Assembly: GCA_938015875.1 (NCBI GenBank) | Contig: CALLXE010000017.1 | Coordinates: 1 to 64,000, forward strand | DNA length: 64,000 nt | Reading direction: 5' to 3' | DNA from: an uncultured Robiginitomaculum sp. | Lineage (GTDB): Bacteria > Pseudomonadota > Alphaproteobacteria > Caulobacterales > Maricaulaceae | Shown here: positions 55,850 to 64,000 of the stretch, piece by piece | Layout of the letters: each line of letters begins with the position of its first letter | Numbering within the stretch: position 1 is the stretch's first letter | Made by a program: the position numbers and the translations under genes | Notes under the pieces: generated by a model | Seen by the model: only the letters and a program-made list of their open reading frames with translations | Told to the model about the DNA's origin: nothing | Databases searched by the model: none

Positions 55850-56872
55850 TCAGGATTTAAAGGCTCGGGTCGAGCCGCGAATAACAATTTTATAATCGAC
55901 AGACAGGCGCTCATCCTCCCGCACGCCCTCTTTACCGGTCATACGGTCAATCAAAAGCTGTGCGGCCAAGGCCCCGGTGTCAGAAATCGGCTGACTTACC
56001 GTTGTCAAAGGCGGGTAAATCATCGACGCCAGCGCCGTATCATCAAATCCGCAAACCGATAAATCATCAGGCACTTTAAGGCCCATCGCCCCCGCGCCGG
56101 CAATTGCGCCCGCGGCCATATCATCATTACTGGCAACGATTGCAGACGGCTGGGTTCTGCCGGACAAGAGCGCGCGCGCGCCGTCCACGCCGGCCTGAAA
56201 TGTGTAATCCCCATCCGCAATCCGCGCGGGATCAAGCTCAAGGTCCGCCGCCTTGAGGGCCCGGCGGAAACCCTTTTCCCGCAAATGGGACGATTCATGA
56301 GACGCCGCCCCGCGAATAAACCCGATATCGGTATGCCCCGCCTCGATCAAATAGGTCGTCATATCAAACGCGGCGGCTGCGTCGTCCAAATTCAGCGAGG
56401 GCGCGGTTGTCATTTCTGAATTTCGCGGACAAATCCGCACCATCGGAATTCTGGCTTTTTCCAAGGCTGAAACAATGCGTCGACTGTCACAAATCGGCGG
56501 CGACAAGATGACCCCATCAACAGGCAGGCGGCCCAGCAAGACCTCAATGTCATTGGTCAAATCGCCCGTGTCCCAATCAACCGGCTCGACAACCAAATGA
56601 TACCCCCGGTCACGGCAGGCCTGCGTAGCACCTTTTTGAAGATGGGTTATGTATTCAACAGAGGGATTGTCATATACCATGGCCAGCAGGTAAGATTTAT
56701 TTCCGGCCAAAGACCGGGCCGAAAAGTTTGGCCTGTATTGAAGTTCTTTTGCAGCCGCGCGCACTTTTTCGCGGGTTTTGGCAGTAACATTCGGCTCATC
56801 ATTTAAAACCCGGGAAACGGTCTTAATCGAAACCCCGGCGTGGCGCGCAACATCTGTAATTGTGGATTTCAC
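55850..56872 (-). CDS. LacI-family transcriptional regulator
   Basis: 340 residues. N-terminal LacI helix-turn-helix with hinge (ITDVARHAGVSIKTVSRVLND, NFSARSLAGNK) and a periplasmic-binding-like effector domain. It probably represses the zwf operon and gap through the two matching palindromes flanking it, in the manner of LacI-type central carbon regulators such as PckR of Sinorhizobium. The effector is not known; a phosphorylated intermediate of the Entner-Doudoroff route is a fair guess. Confidence 0.93.
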   Translation of the reverse strand: MKSTITDVARHAGVSIKTVSRVLNDEPNVTAKTREKVRAAAKELQYRPNFSARSLAGNKSYLLAMVYDNPSVEYITHLQKGATQACRDRGYHLVVEPVDWDTGDLTNDIEVLLGRLPVDGVILSPPICDSRRIVSALEKARIPMVRICPRNSEMTTAPSLNLDDAAAAFDMTTYLIEAGHTDIGFIRGAASHESSHLREKGFRRALKAADLELDPARIADGDYTFQAGVDGARALLSGRTQPSAIVASNDDMAAGAIAGAGAMGLKVPDDLSVCGFDDTALASMIYPPLTTVSQPISDTGALAAQLLIDRMTGKEGVREDERLSVDYKIVIRGSTRAFKS

Positions 56873-56946
56873 GATGGCCGGCCCTTCTTTGCCTTTTCTC
56901 AGTGATAAGCCGGCAAGAAATCATGCGCAAGGGGTGGCCTTTGAAT

Positions 56947-56975
56947 TTGACAGCGCTGTCATGCATGCCTATAAA
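56947..56975 (+). promoter_or_regulatory. gap promoter overlapping a LacI-type operator
   Basis: TTGACA (56947-56952), 17-base spacer, TATAAA (56970-56975): a near-perfect housekeeping promoter. The -35 box is the left half of TTGACAGCGCTGTCAT (56947-56962), which differs from the zwf site only in its last base. A protein bound there would block RNA polymerase directly. The expected start is near 56982, 55 bases before the gap ATG. Confidence 0.8.
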
Positions 56976-57037
56976 TTGCTGCGACTCCGCCCTGCTGACT
57001 TATGGGGCTTTACCGATATTTTACAAAGGATTTTCTG

Positions 57038-58042
57038 ATGACAATTAAACTTGCCATAAACGGCTTCGGACGCATTGGTCGCAATGTTTTGCGCGCCCTT
57101 CACGAAAGCCCGCGCACGGATTTGGAAATTGTCGCCATTAACGATCTGGCCCCGGCGCCTGCTCTGGCTCACTTATTGCGCTACGATTCCGTGCACGGTC
57201 GCTTCCCCGGCGCGATCACAGCCACAGACACAACGCTGGATATTGGCCAAGGCCCGATCACAGTTACCGCGCAGCGCAATCCCGCCGATTTGCCGTGGGG
57301 CGAAATGGGTGTTGATATTGTTCTCGAATGTACAGGGTTTTTCACCAAAGCCGAAGACGCCAAAAAGCACATTGATGCCGGCGCTAAAAAAGTTTTGATC
57401 TCCGCGCCGGGCAAGGGCGATTTGAAAACAATCGTTTTCGGCGTCAATCACGAAGACCTGACGGCAGACGATCTGATTGTCTCCAATGCATCCTGCACGA
57501 CTAATTGCCTGGCTCCGGCCGCAATGGTGCTCGAAAAAGAATTCGGCATTGATAACGGTTTCATGACCACGGTTCATGCCTATACCGGCGATCAGCCAAC
57601 CCTTGATGCGGTTCATAAAGATCCGTATCGCGGCCGGGCGGCAGCGCTGTCTATGATCCCGACCACCACAGGCGCTGCCAAGGCGGTCTCGCTGGTTCTG
57701 CCAAGCCTTGAGGGCAAAATTAACGGCGTCGCCATTCGCGTACCGACTCCGAACGTGTCTTGCGTTGATTTGGTTGTGACGTTGAAAAAAGATGTCACCG
57801 TCGATGCCGTCAACGCTGCGTTTACAAAATATGCAGACGGGCCGCTTAAAGGCGTTATGTCCGCAGACGATGCAGACCTGGTCTCGATTGATTTTAACCA
57901 CGACCCTCACTCCAGCGCCGTGCAGTTGAAACAGACTTATGTCACAGACGGGAATTTGGTTCGCATCATGTCATTTTATGACAATGAGTGGGGCTTCTCA
58001 AACCGCATGCTCGACGTTGCGAGCCTGATGGCAAAGCTTTAA
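57038..58042 (+). CDS. gap: Glyceraldehyde-3-phosphate dehydrogenase, type I
   Basis: 334 residues from the ATG at 57038 (AAAGGA upstream; the longer frame to 57002 is rejected). Rossmann loop INGFGRIGRNVLRAL, Asp36 for NAD preference, catalytic Cys153 in SNASCTTNCLAP, and HAYTGDQ. It oxidises glyceraldehyde-3-phosphate, a product of the Entner-Doudoroff aldolase step. Its promoter overlaps a LacI-type operator, tying it to zwf-pgl-edd. Confidence 0.96.
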   Translation: MTIKLAINGFGRIGRNVLRALHESPRTDLEIVAINDLAPAPALAHLLRYDSVHGRFPGAITATDTTLDIGQGPITVTAQRNPADLPWGEMGVDIVLECTGFFTKAEDAKKHIDAGAKKVLISAPGKGDLKTIVFGVNHEDLTADDLIVSNASCTTNCLAPAAMVLEKEFGIDNGFMTTVHAYTGDQPTLDAVHKDPYRGRAAALSMIPTTTGAAKAVSLVLPSLEGKINGVAIRVPTPNVSCVDLVVTLKKDVTVDAVNAAFTKYADGPLKGVMSADDADLVSIDFNHDPHSSAVQLKQTYVTDGNLVRIMSFYDNEWGFSNRMLDVASLMAKL

Positions 58043-58121
58043 TTTAAATCTCGCGCAAAAATACATTCCGGTCAGGGTTTATTAAACCCGGCCGGCTATG
58101 TCCCTGCGCCGGGAGTGCGGG

Positions 58122-58628
58122 ATGACAATTTACGTTTTAATGGGTGTTTCAGGCACCGGGAAATCTACTGTCGGACGGGCAGCGGCCGAGGCGCTGGGTG
58201 TGCCGTTTGTGGATGCAGATGACCTGCACAGCCCCTTGGCAATTGCCAAAATGAGCTCAGGCGTGCCGCTGACCGCAGATGACCGCGAGCCGTGGGGCGA
58301 CGCGATCGCGCAAAAAATGCTGGCCTTAAAGCGGGAAAACCCCCGGCAACCGATTTTGCTGGCCTGCTCTGCGCTGGAGCTTAAGTTTCGCAAACGGTTT
58401 CGCAGCGCGGTGGGCGGCGATGCTGTATTTCTTCACTTGCACGGCGATGTCATCACGCTGAAACGCCGACTGTCATCACGCAAAAATCATTTCTTCAAAG
58501 CTGACATGCTGGCCGGGCAGTTCGCCGCTCTGGAAATGCCAAAGCGCGCAATAACTTTGGACATCGCGCAGCCGCTCAACGCGCAGGTAGACGCGATCCG
58601 CGAAATCATCGAAACCCGGCAACGATAA
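58122..58628 (+). CDS. gntK: Gluconokinase
   Basis: 168 residues from the ATG at 58122, with GGGAGTGCGGG upstream. P-loop GVSGTGKST (8-16), then DADDLHSP and the substrate region (SSGVPLTADDREPWGD). It phosphorylates gluconate to 6-phosphogluconate, the substrate of Edd. It follows gap on the same strand after 79 bases, consistent with a shared Entner-Doudoroff purpose. A gluconate transporter is not visible. Confidence 0.93.
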   Translation: MTIYVLMGVSGTGKSTVGRAAAEALGVPFVDADDLHSPLAIAKMSSGVPLTADDREPWGDAIAQKMLALKRENPRQPILLACSALELKFRKRFRSAVGGDAVFLHLHGDVITLKRRLSSRKNHFFKADMLAGQFAALEMPKRAITLDIAQPLNAQVDAIREIIETRQR

Positions 58629-58703
58629 ATCCGGCTCTAAAAACATTGCATATTCCCGCCGTCCGGACTTTACTGACGGACATAATAACAAACGGGATTT
58701 TAT

Positions 58704-60524
58704 ATGACTTTGACCTATGCAGCCGGTGAGCCCTTACCGCGTTCCGCCGGAAAAACCGTCTTTGACTTTTTGAAAATCCAGATGACGGACAGGCCGGACA
58801 AGCCTGTTTATTATACCAAAGACTCCGCAGGCTGGACGCCGCTGACATGGCAAAGCTATGGCGAAACAATTCTGAATGCAGCCCGCGCACTGGCGTCCCT
58901 GGGCATGAAGAAATCAGATGTCGTTTGTATTCTGGGTTTTAACCGGACGGAGTGGTGCGCCATGGACATGGCTGCCATGATGGCCGGCGGCATGAGCGCC
59001 GGAGTTTATCAAACCAATTCCCCGCAAGAAATTGAGTATATTCTCAATCATTCCGAAGCACCGTTCATTGTTTGTGAAAACGAGCTTTATTTGGAAAATG
59101 TTGCCGCCATTGCTGATAATTGCCCAAATCTGAAGCATATTATTATGATGGACGGATCGACTGCCCCCCACCCCTTAGCCATAACGTGGCAGGATTTTCT
59201 GTCCCGCGCCGACCAAACGCCCGCCGCCGATATACACGAACGGGTAGCGGCGTTGACAGAGGAGGACTTGGCAGGACTAATCTATACGTCAGGTACCACA
59301 GGAAAGCCGAAAGCCGTCGCGCTGTCCCATTACGCAGTGTTTTCAATCTGCGATAATTCAAACGGATTTTTGGGCTTAAAAGACGCAGACCGGTTGATTT
59401 CTTATTTGCCGTTATCTCATATCGCTGAAAAAGCCCTGACGATCTATGGCCCTTTATGCGGCCGGCAGTCCGTTTATTTTGCCCGATCCATGGAAACTTT
59501 AATGGAGGATATCGCAGATGTTCGCCCCACCCTATTTTTCGGTGTTCCGCGCGTTTGGGAAAAGCTGCAAGCGGGCCTGTCTTTGAAATTTGCGCAAGCC
59601 GATGACAAAAAAACCAAAATTATCAAAGGTGCAATGGAAACCGGCAAAGCAATATTTGCTCATGAACGCGCCGGAACAAAAGCGCCGCTGGCTTTGCGGT
59701 TGAAATATAAGCTTTATAACAAACTGTTTTACAGCAAAGTTCAGGCCGCCATCGGGCTGGATAAAATGCGTACCGGATATAGCGGCGCGGCGGCGATTGC
59801 CAAAGAAACGCCGGCGTTCTTTAACGGTATCGGTCTTCAGATTGCCAATGTTTACGGCCTGTCTGAAAATGGCGGCGGCGCAACGGCTGATTTGCCCCAC
59901 AGTCCTGTCCGGCTTGGCTCTGTCGGCAGAGTGGTCAATAATTTCGAAATCCGCATTTCCGGTGAAGACGAAATTGAGATGAAGGGCAATTCCATGTTCT
60001 CGCAATATCTCAAAAACCCTGAGGCCACCGCAGAGGTTCTGTCGGGCGAAGGTTGGTTTAAAACCGGCGATATGGGGCATATTGATGATGACGGGTATTT
60101 GTTCATTACCGGCCGCAAGAAAGATTTAATCATAACCTCCGGCGGGAAAAACATTACGCCCTCCAATCTGGAAGGCGAAATGATGAGCTTGCCTTACATT
60201 GAACATGCCGTCGCTGTCGGAGACGGATTTAACTTTCTCTCCGCATTGATCACTTTGGATGTAGAGGCCTGCCAAAAAGGCCTGATGGAAGGCGCGGATT
60301 ACGAATCTTTGCGCAAATCGGCTGCCGTGCGTGATGCTATTCGAAGCGGCATAGACGCCGTCAATGAGAACCACGCGCGGGCGTCGCAAATCCGTGAGTT
60401 TCGGATTTTGCCGGCGCCCCTGAGCATTGAGGCCGGTTTTCTGACCCCGACAATGAAGGTCAAGCGTGCCAAAATTATTGCCGCCTATCAGGGTTTGGTC
60501 GATGATATTTACGGGCAAAAATAA
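58704..60524 (+). CDS. Long-chain fatty acid-CoA ligase family protein
   Basis: 606 residues. AMP-forming acyl-CoA synthetase: the P-loop-like motif LIYTSGTTGKPKA is at 192-204, with AAIAKETPAFFNGIGL and VYGLSENGG in the middle, GWFKTGDMGHIDDDGYLFITG and the C-terminal Lys region (ITSGGKNITPS). Most like long-chain (FadD15-type) synthetases. It activates fatty acids for breakdown or lipid synthesis; the chain length cannot be told from sequence. It is probably its own transcription unit. Confidence 0.92.
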   Translation: MTLTYAAGEPLPRSAGKTVFDFLKIQMTDRPDKPVYYTKDSAGWTPLTWQSYGETILNAARALASLGMKKSDVVCILGFNRTEWCAMDMAAMMAGGMSAGVYQTNSPQEIEYILNHSEAPFIVCENELYLENVAAIADNCPNLKHIIMMDGSTAPHPLAITWQDFLSRADQTPAADIHERVAALTEEDLAGLIYTSGTTGKPKAVALSHYAVFSICDNSNGFLGLKDADRLISYLPLSHIAEKALTIYGPLCGRQSVYFARSMETLMEDIADVRPTLFFGVPRVWEKLQAGLSLKFAQADDKKTKIIKGAMETGKAIFAHERAGTKAPLALRLKYKLYNKLFYSKVQAAIGLDKMRTGYSGAAAIAKETPAFFNGIGLQIANVYGLSENGGGATADLPHSPVRLGSVGRVVNNFEIRISGEDEIEMKGNSMFSQYLKNPEATAEVLSGEGWFKTGDMGHIDDDGYLFITGRKKDLIITSGGKNITPSNLEGEMMSLPYIEHAVAVGDGFNFLSALITLDVEACQKGLMEGADYESLRKSAAVRDAIRSGIDAVNENHARASQIREFRILPAPLSIEAGFLTPTMKVKRAKIIAAYQGLVDDIYGQK

Positions 60525-60545
60525 AACGCGTTCGCCCCGAAAAAC

Positions 60546-60578
60546 TAAAAAGGCCCCGCCCGTATTTGGGCGAGGCCT
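60546..60578 (-). terminator. Terminator of the EF-hand gene
   Basis: Stem AGGCCCCGCCC (60551-60561) with GGGCGAGGCCT (60568-60578), loop GTATTT. Read on the minus strand it is followed by TTTTTAGTTTTT. It lies just beyond the stop of the EF-hand gene at 60584; as part of a convergent pair it may also stop transcription from the acyl-CoA ligase. Confidence 0.75.
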
Positions 60579-60583
60579 GAACT

Positions 60584-61042
60584 TCAGTAAGCTTCAGGCT
60601 TCGGGAATTTGTCATCTTTGCGCGTTTCTGTTTCGCTCTGAATTTCCGGCGCAATAGCTGCGGGCGTAATCATAACTTCGTCATATGTTACGACGCCGTC
60701 CGCATTGACGTCCGCTGCGGCAAAGCCCTCGGCATATTCGCCTGATGTCTGCACCGCTTCCATATCCGCGTCACCGCGTTCTGCGAGCGTATCGGCAAAC
60801 AATGAAAACTCGTTCGGTGTTAAGCCGCCGTCACTGTTCAGGTCCGCTGCTGCAAAGTAATCAGCACGGCCGGGCACCGGCGCCGCTTGCCAATCAGTTT
60901 GCGGCGTATGGTCTTGCATATCGGCCGGTTTATCAGCCGCATCAGGGCCGCTTAAGGCCGAGGCCGTCATTGGCAGGCACGCACCGATAATCAGTGCAGA
61001 CGTAATTTTAAGAGCGTTTAAAGTCAAAGTGTGTTGAGCCAT
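60584..61042 (-). CDS. Exported EF-hand protein
   Basis: 152 residues. Start ATG at 61042 with a perfect AAGGAGG 5 bases upstream; an earlier ATG at 61057 is not needed. Signal peptide (ITSALIIGACLPMTASA). Two EF-hand loops: DLNSDGGLTPNE and DVNADGVVTYDE, each with calcium ligands at the expected 1, 3, 5 and 12 positions. It is probably a periplasmic or secreted calcium-binding protein. The C-terminal tail is charged and disordered. Confidence 0.9.
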   Translation of the reverse strand: MAQHTLTLNALKITSALIIGACLPMTASALSGPDAADKPADMQDHTPQTDWQAAPVPGRADYFAAADLNSDGGLTPNEFSLFADTLAERGDADMEAVQTSGEYAEGFAAADVNADGVVTYDEVMITPAAIAPEIQSETETRKDDKFPKPEAY

Positions 61043-61170
61043 TATGGCCTCCTTCATGTCGCTCCCCCAAGGCTATGAAGCGCTGCGCCGCCCGTTTTCT
61101 CAAGTGACAAAATGCCAATGCGCGTGCCATCATTATGGCGCAATTAAGGCCCGCCGCAGGCATAGCCGTT

Positions 61171-61206
61171 AAATAACAAAAGGCTGCCCCGGGACGAAGC
61201 AGCCTT
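61171..61206 (-). terminator. Terminator of the ferredoxin gene
   Basis: Stem AAGGCTGC (61180-61187) with GCAGCCTT (61199-61206). On the minus strand it is followed by TTGTTATTT, T-rich but interrupted. It is about 60 bases beyond the ferredoxin stop codon. Confidence 0.6.
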
Positions 61207-61265
61207 GTTTTGGCCTTAATAGCCTAAATGATGTTTTGGTAACCCGCCGGAAAGGCGAGACGCGC

Positions 61266-61583
61266 CTATTGCGCTTCGGGAGTCGTGACTGTGAGGCCAT
61301 CCAGATCGTCGCTCATCATAATTTGGCACGACAGGCGGGAATTATCCTGAACGTCATCAGCGAAATCAAGCATGGACTCTTCCATATCATCCTTGGCTTT
61401 AAGCTTATCATTCCACCCGTCAGCAATATAGACATGACAGGTCGCGCAAGCGCAGGCGCCGCCGCAATCGGCATCAATACCGGGAATCAGGTTTTGAACC
61501 GCTGCTTCCATAACGCTTTGACCTTTTTTGGCCTCGACTTCGCGTGATGTGCCGGCGGCGTCGATAAAGATAATTTTGGCCAA
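61266..61583 (-). CDS. 2Fe-2S ferredoxin, adrenodoxin type
   Basis: 105 residues. The start is taken as TTG at 61583: GGAGGGCAT lies directly upstream, and the product begins [10 protein letters not shown], the common ferredoxin N-terminus. Earlier ATGs at 61595 and 61613 would place the ribosome-binding site inside the coding sequence. Cluster ligands: Cys in [13 protein letters not shown] (three cysteines in the C-x5-C-x2-C pattern) and a fourth in [12 protein letters not shown]. It is an electron donor, for example to a cytochrome P450 or in iron-sulfur assembly; the partner is unknown. Confidence 0.93.
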   Translation of the reverse strand: MAKIIFIDAAGTSREVEAKKGQSVMEAAVQNLIPGIDADCGGACACATCHVYIADGWNDKLKAKDDMEESMLDFADDVQDNSRLSCQIMMSDDLDGLTVTTPEAQ

Positions 61584-61712
61584 AATGCCCTCCATATTTG
61601 CAGAGCCCGCCATTGGTGCGAGCCATCAGAATTGTATGTAAGACCCGGCGTCTCATTTGCAAGGCATAATGACTTGCAAGTCTGTATGTCACAGCTTTAT
61701 GACTGTACCCAT

Positions 61713-62183
61713 ATGAGCCCTGAAGCCCTGAAAACAGAAATGGCGTTTGACCTTAAAAACGATGCCGCAACCCGCGCCTTTGGCGCGCGGCTGTCCGCAT
61801 ATCTGAACGCCGGAGACACGCTCTGCCTGACCGGAGATCTGGGCGCGGGAAAAACAACGCTGTCGCGCGGCTTGATCCGGTCTCTTAGCCCGAAGACGAC
61901 AGAGGTTCCCAGCCCGACTTACACGCTTCTGCAAACTTACAGCGCGCCGGATTTCGACATTTGGCATTTTGACCTCTACCGTCTCAAAACGCCCTCTGAG
62001 ATTTGGGAACTGGGCATGGAAGACGCCATTTATGACGGCCTGACTCTGATTGAATGGCCTGAGCAAATGGGCAACCTGCTGCCGGACGGGACGCTGGATA
62101 TTGATATTCGGTTTGCCGGCGCGGGCCGTAAAGCCCTTTTAAGTCTGACCCCGGCATGGAAGGCCCGTCTGCATGACCTGTGA
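61713..62183 (+). CDS. tsaE: tRNA threonylcarbamoyladenosine biosynthesis ATPase TsaE
   Basis: 156 residues from the ATG at 61713; other in-frame ATGs at 61632, 61686 and 61740 exist and none has a good ribosome-binding site. P-loop GDLGAGKTTLSRGLI, VPSPTYTLLQTY and WHFDLYRL are diagnostic. It works with TsaB and TsaD to make the t6A modification on tRNA. It overlaps amgK by 11 bases. Confidence 0.94.
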   Translation: MSPEALKTEMAFDLKNDAATRAFGARLSAYLNAGDTLCLTGDLGAGKTTLSRGLIRSLSPKTTEVPSPTYTLLQTYSAPDFDIWHFDLYRLKTPSEIWELGMEDAIYDGLTLIEWPEQMGNLLPDGTLDIDIRFAGAGRKALLSLTPAWKARLHDL

Positions 62184-63210
62184 ACGTGAGACACAAATCA
62201 GCGCCTTTCTTCGCGCCGCCGGATGGGACAAAGCCGCGCGCACGGCCTTGCCGGGCGACGCTTCGGCGCGGCGCTATGAAAAGTTAAATTTAAAAGGGGC
62301 GCGCGCCATATTGATGGACGCACCGCATATTGCGTCCGGGGTACCCGCCGGCGATTACGCGGACATTGCTAAATTGTCTGACGGGCGCATGGTTGCCTTT
62401 ACCGCTGTTTGCGAGGCCTTAACACAAAGAGGCTTTTCAGCCCCAAAAATACTGGCCGCCGACATTGAGGCGGGCCTGCTGTTATCCGAAGATTTGGGCG
62501 ATGACGCAGTCGCGCAAGTTTTGGAAAAAAACCCCGCCGCAGAGCGTGAGATTTACAGCGCCGCAATGGATACGCTGGGCGCGATTTATCGCAGCAGCTT
62601 TAATCCCGACGCCTTAAGTTTCGGGCAAGACTGGACGATCCGAAATTACGACGCACCCGCCATGCAGGCCGAAGTGGATTTGATGCGGCAATGGTATTGC
62701 CCGTACAAAGACATCATTTTGACGGAGACGCAAAAAGACCGCTGGACACAAATTTGGGAAAAACTATTTGAGCGCCTGACCGGCCACGTGCCCGGATTAG
62801 TTCTGCGCGATTTTCATGCTGAAAATATTTTCTGGCTGCCGGAGCGCGAGGCCACGTCCAAAATCGGGTTGATTGATTTTCAGGACGCGCTGCTGGGTCA
62901 CCCCGCCTATGACGTGGTGTCTCTGATTGAAGATGCGCGCCGCGATGTTGATCCTGCGGTAACAGACGCCTTGATTGCCCGGTTTTGTGCCGCCGCGAAA
63001 ATTGAAAACAACGAAAGCTTTAAGGCCGCCTATGCCATAATAGGCGCGCAGCGAAATGCGAAAATATTGGGCATATTTGTTCGCCTTGCGCAGCGTGACG
63101 GCAAACCGCATTATCTTAACCTGCTCGGCCGGGTCGAGGCCCATTTTCAAAACAATCTGGCTCATCCCGCTATGGCAGAGCTTCGCGCCTTTCTGAAAGA
63201 CATCACATGA
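62173..63210 (+). CDS. amgK: Anomeric MurNAc/GlcNAc kinase AmgK
   Basis: 345 residues. Aminoglycoside-phosphotransferase-fold kinase with the catalytic loop VLRDFHAENIFWL and the metal site IDFQDALLGHPAYDVVSLIEDAR. Its place between tsaE and murU is the alphaproteobacterial cell-wall recycling arrangement, in which AmgK phosphorylates MurNAc or GlcNAc on the anomeric carbon. The family assignment rests on context as well as motifs. It overlaps murU by 4 bases. Confidence 0.88.
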   Translation: MTCERETQISAFLRAAGWDKAARTALPGDASARRYEKLNLKGARAILMDAPHIASGVPAGDYADIAKLSDGRMVAFTAVCEALTQRGFSAPKILAADIEAGLLLSEDLGDDAVAQVLEKNPAAEREIYSAAMDTLGAIYRSSFNPDALSFGQDWTIRNYDAPAMQAEVDLMRQWYCPYKDIILTETQKDRWTQIWEKLFERLTGHVPGLVLRDFHAENIFWLPEREATSKIGLIDFQDALLGHPAYDVVSLIEDARRDVDPAVTDALIARFCAAAKIENNESFKAAYAIIGAQRNAKILGIFVRLAQRDGKPHYLNLLGRVEAHFQNNLAHPAMAELRAFLKDIT

Positions 63211-63926
63211 TAAAAACAGCCATGGTCATGGCCGCCGGTTTGGGCACGCGCATGCGGCCCCTCACAGATGATCGCTGCAAAGCGCTGGTAGAGCTGGGCG
63301 GAAAAACATTGATTGATCATACGCTCGACCGCCTTGCGGATGCGGGCATTGAGCGGGCGATTGTCAATGTGCACGCCTTTGCCGATGAGCTTGAAGCGCA
63401 TTTGCGGACGCGAACATCCGGGCCGGAGATTATCATTTCCGATGAGCGCAGCGCACTTTTGGAAACCGGCGGCGGCGTTGTAAAAGCCCTCCCGCTGCTC
63501 GGCGATGAGCCGGTTTTGATTTGCAATATTGACGCGATCTGGCTTGAATTTGCCCCGGTCTTGCCGGCCTTAATGGCGCGGTGGAACGCCCGCGCCATGG
63601 ACGAGCTGTTTCTGCTTGCACCGCGGCGCGATTGCCTCGGTTACAGCGGCGCGGGAGATTTTGATCGCGACAGCTTCGGGCGCATAACCCGCAGCACCGG
63701 CGATCAGGCCGATTGGGTTTACGCCGGCGTCGAGATTTTTAAACCGAGCCTTGCGCGCAGCTATGACGTTTCTGCATTTTCACGCAATAAAATCTGGGAC
63801 AAAACTCTGGCCAAAGGGTCGGTCTATGGCATGCCCCTGCCCGCATATTGGATGCATGTAGGCGACCCCGAGGCCAGAGCCGCCGCGCAGGCTATCTTGG
63901 ACGCCCATAAAGACGTCAATGTCTGA
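63207..63926 (+). CDS. murU: MurNAc-1-phosphate uridylyltransferase MurU
   Basis: 239 residues. Nucleotidyltransferase with MVMAAGLGTRMRPLTDD (the signature loop), KALVELGGKTLIDHTLDRL and ICNIDAIW. It turns MurNAc-1-phosphate from AmgK into UDP-MurNAc, bypassing de novo synthesis. The catalytic Asp of NID replaces the more usual ND motif. It overlaps the start of addB by 8 bases. Confidence 0.9.
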   Translation: MIKTAMVMAAGLGTRMRPLTDDRCKALVELGGKTLIDHTLDRLADAGIERAIVNVHAFADELEAHLRTRTSGPEIIISDERSALLETGGGVVKALPLLGDEPVLICNIDAIWLEFAPVLPALMARWNARAMDELFLLAPRRDCLGYSGAGDFDRDSFGRITRSTGDQADWVYAGVEIFKPSLARSYDVSAFSRNKIWDKTLAKGSVYGMPLPAYWMHVGDPEARAAAQAILDAHKDVNV

Positions 63927-64000
63927 TCGGCTTTTTGACAGGCCCGGCAGCGCCAATGTCCTGACCATGCCGGCAGGCGCGCCGTTTCTGACTGTGCTGG
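63919..64000 (+). CDS. addB: Start of double-strand-break repair nuclease/helicase AddB (partial)
   Basis: Only the first 27 codons are inside the window. The peptide starts MSDRLFDRPG and contains VLTMPAGAPFLTVL, like the N-terminus of alphaproteobacterial AddB. Its position after tsaE-amgK-murU is the usual one. The rest of the gene, and addA, would lie beyond the right edge. Confidence 0.75.
   Translation, partial: MSDRLFDRPGSANVLTMPAGAPFLTVL

Noticed and set aside
1-64000. CRISPR arrays, tRNA or rRNA genes, prophage or intact insertion sequences
   Set aside because: No regularly spaced repeats, tRNA cloverleaf sequence, ribosomal RNA sequence, transposase or integrase gene was seen in the few intergenic spaces.

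Overview
The window looks like a chromosomal segment of a marine-type alphaproteobacterium, most likely from the Hyphomonadaceae/Maricaulales neighbourhood. The order-level placement is inference. It rests on several alphaproteobacterial gene arrangements: chvI-chvG next to PTS EIIA and HPr; rimP-nusA-ylxR-infB-rbfA; hrcA-grpE; rdgB-hemW; rsmI-yraN; tsaE-amgK-murU-addB; and an Entner-Doudoroff zwf-pgl-edd operon. The DNA is moderately GC-rich and densely coding. No tRNA, rRNA, CRISPR array, prophage or intact insertion sequence was found.

Layout. (1) 1-2949: the 3' part of a hybrid histidine kinase that runs in from the left edge, then a PhzF-like isomerase. (2) 2942-13049, minus strand: four exported proteins built on DUF11-type beta-sandwich domains. 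One is a 1,682-residue protein with an adhesin-like N-terminal half and an apparent outer-membrane barrel. A 1.1-kb AT-rich non-coding stretch (11405-12512) lies inside this region. (3) 13149-24239: an unknown exported protein, then a Tad/Flp-type pilus or secretion operon (cpaB, cpaC, small lipoprotein, tadG-like, two tadE-like genes, cpaE-like, cpaF, tadB, tadC, tadD-like) with no pilin, full-size CpaD or prepilin peptidase in the window. (4) 24236-28534, minus strand: chvI-chvG, then EIIA, HPr, a TonB-C lipoprotein and ExoD, with no hprK. (5) 28661-34835: dapB, an ATP-grasp enzyme, hslV behind a probable heat-shock promoter, a NarL-type two-component pair, and an XRE/DUF2975 pair. (6) 34990-42942: rdgB, hemW, an LpoA-like lipoprotein, rsmI, yraN and pstSCAB. 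(7) 42953-51060: grpE and hrcA, then the rimP-to-rbfA translation/transcription operon. (8) 51063-58628: an IscU-like scaffold protein, the edd-pgl-zwf operon, a LacI-family regulator, gap and gluconokinase. (9) 58704-64000: acyl-CoA synthetase, EF-hand protein, ferredoxin, tsaE, amgK, murU and the start of addB.

How the genes work together. Glucose-6-phosphate and gluconate flow through Zwf, Pgl, GntK and Edd, then Gap. A LacI-type repressor lies between zwf and gap. A perfect 16-bp palindrome upstream of zwf recurs, one base different, over the -35 box of the gap promoter, which suggests a single local regulon. The ChvG/ChvI and PTS proteins form an envelope and carbon signalling unit linked to an exopolysaccharide (ExoD) gene. 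AmgK and MurU recycle cell-wall sugars.

The best candidate for something undescribed is the DUF11/barrel cluster. Three of its secreted proteins stop exactly at a final beta-strand of similar sequence ending in lysine, next to a giant protein that looks like an outer-membrane partner. Further points are orphan plus-strand terminators upstream of hslV and rimP, a CpaE-like protein with a broken Walker A motif, and the missing hprK.
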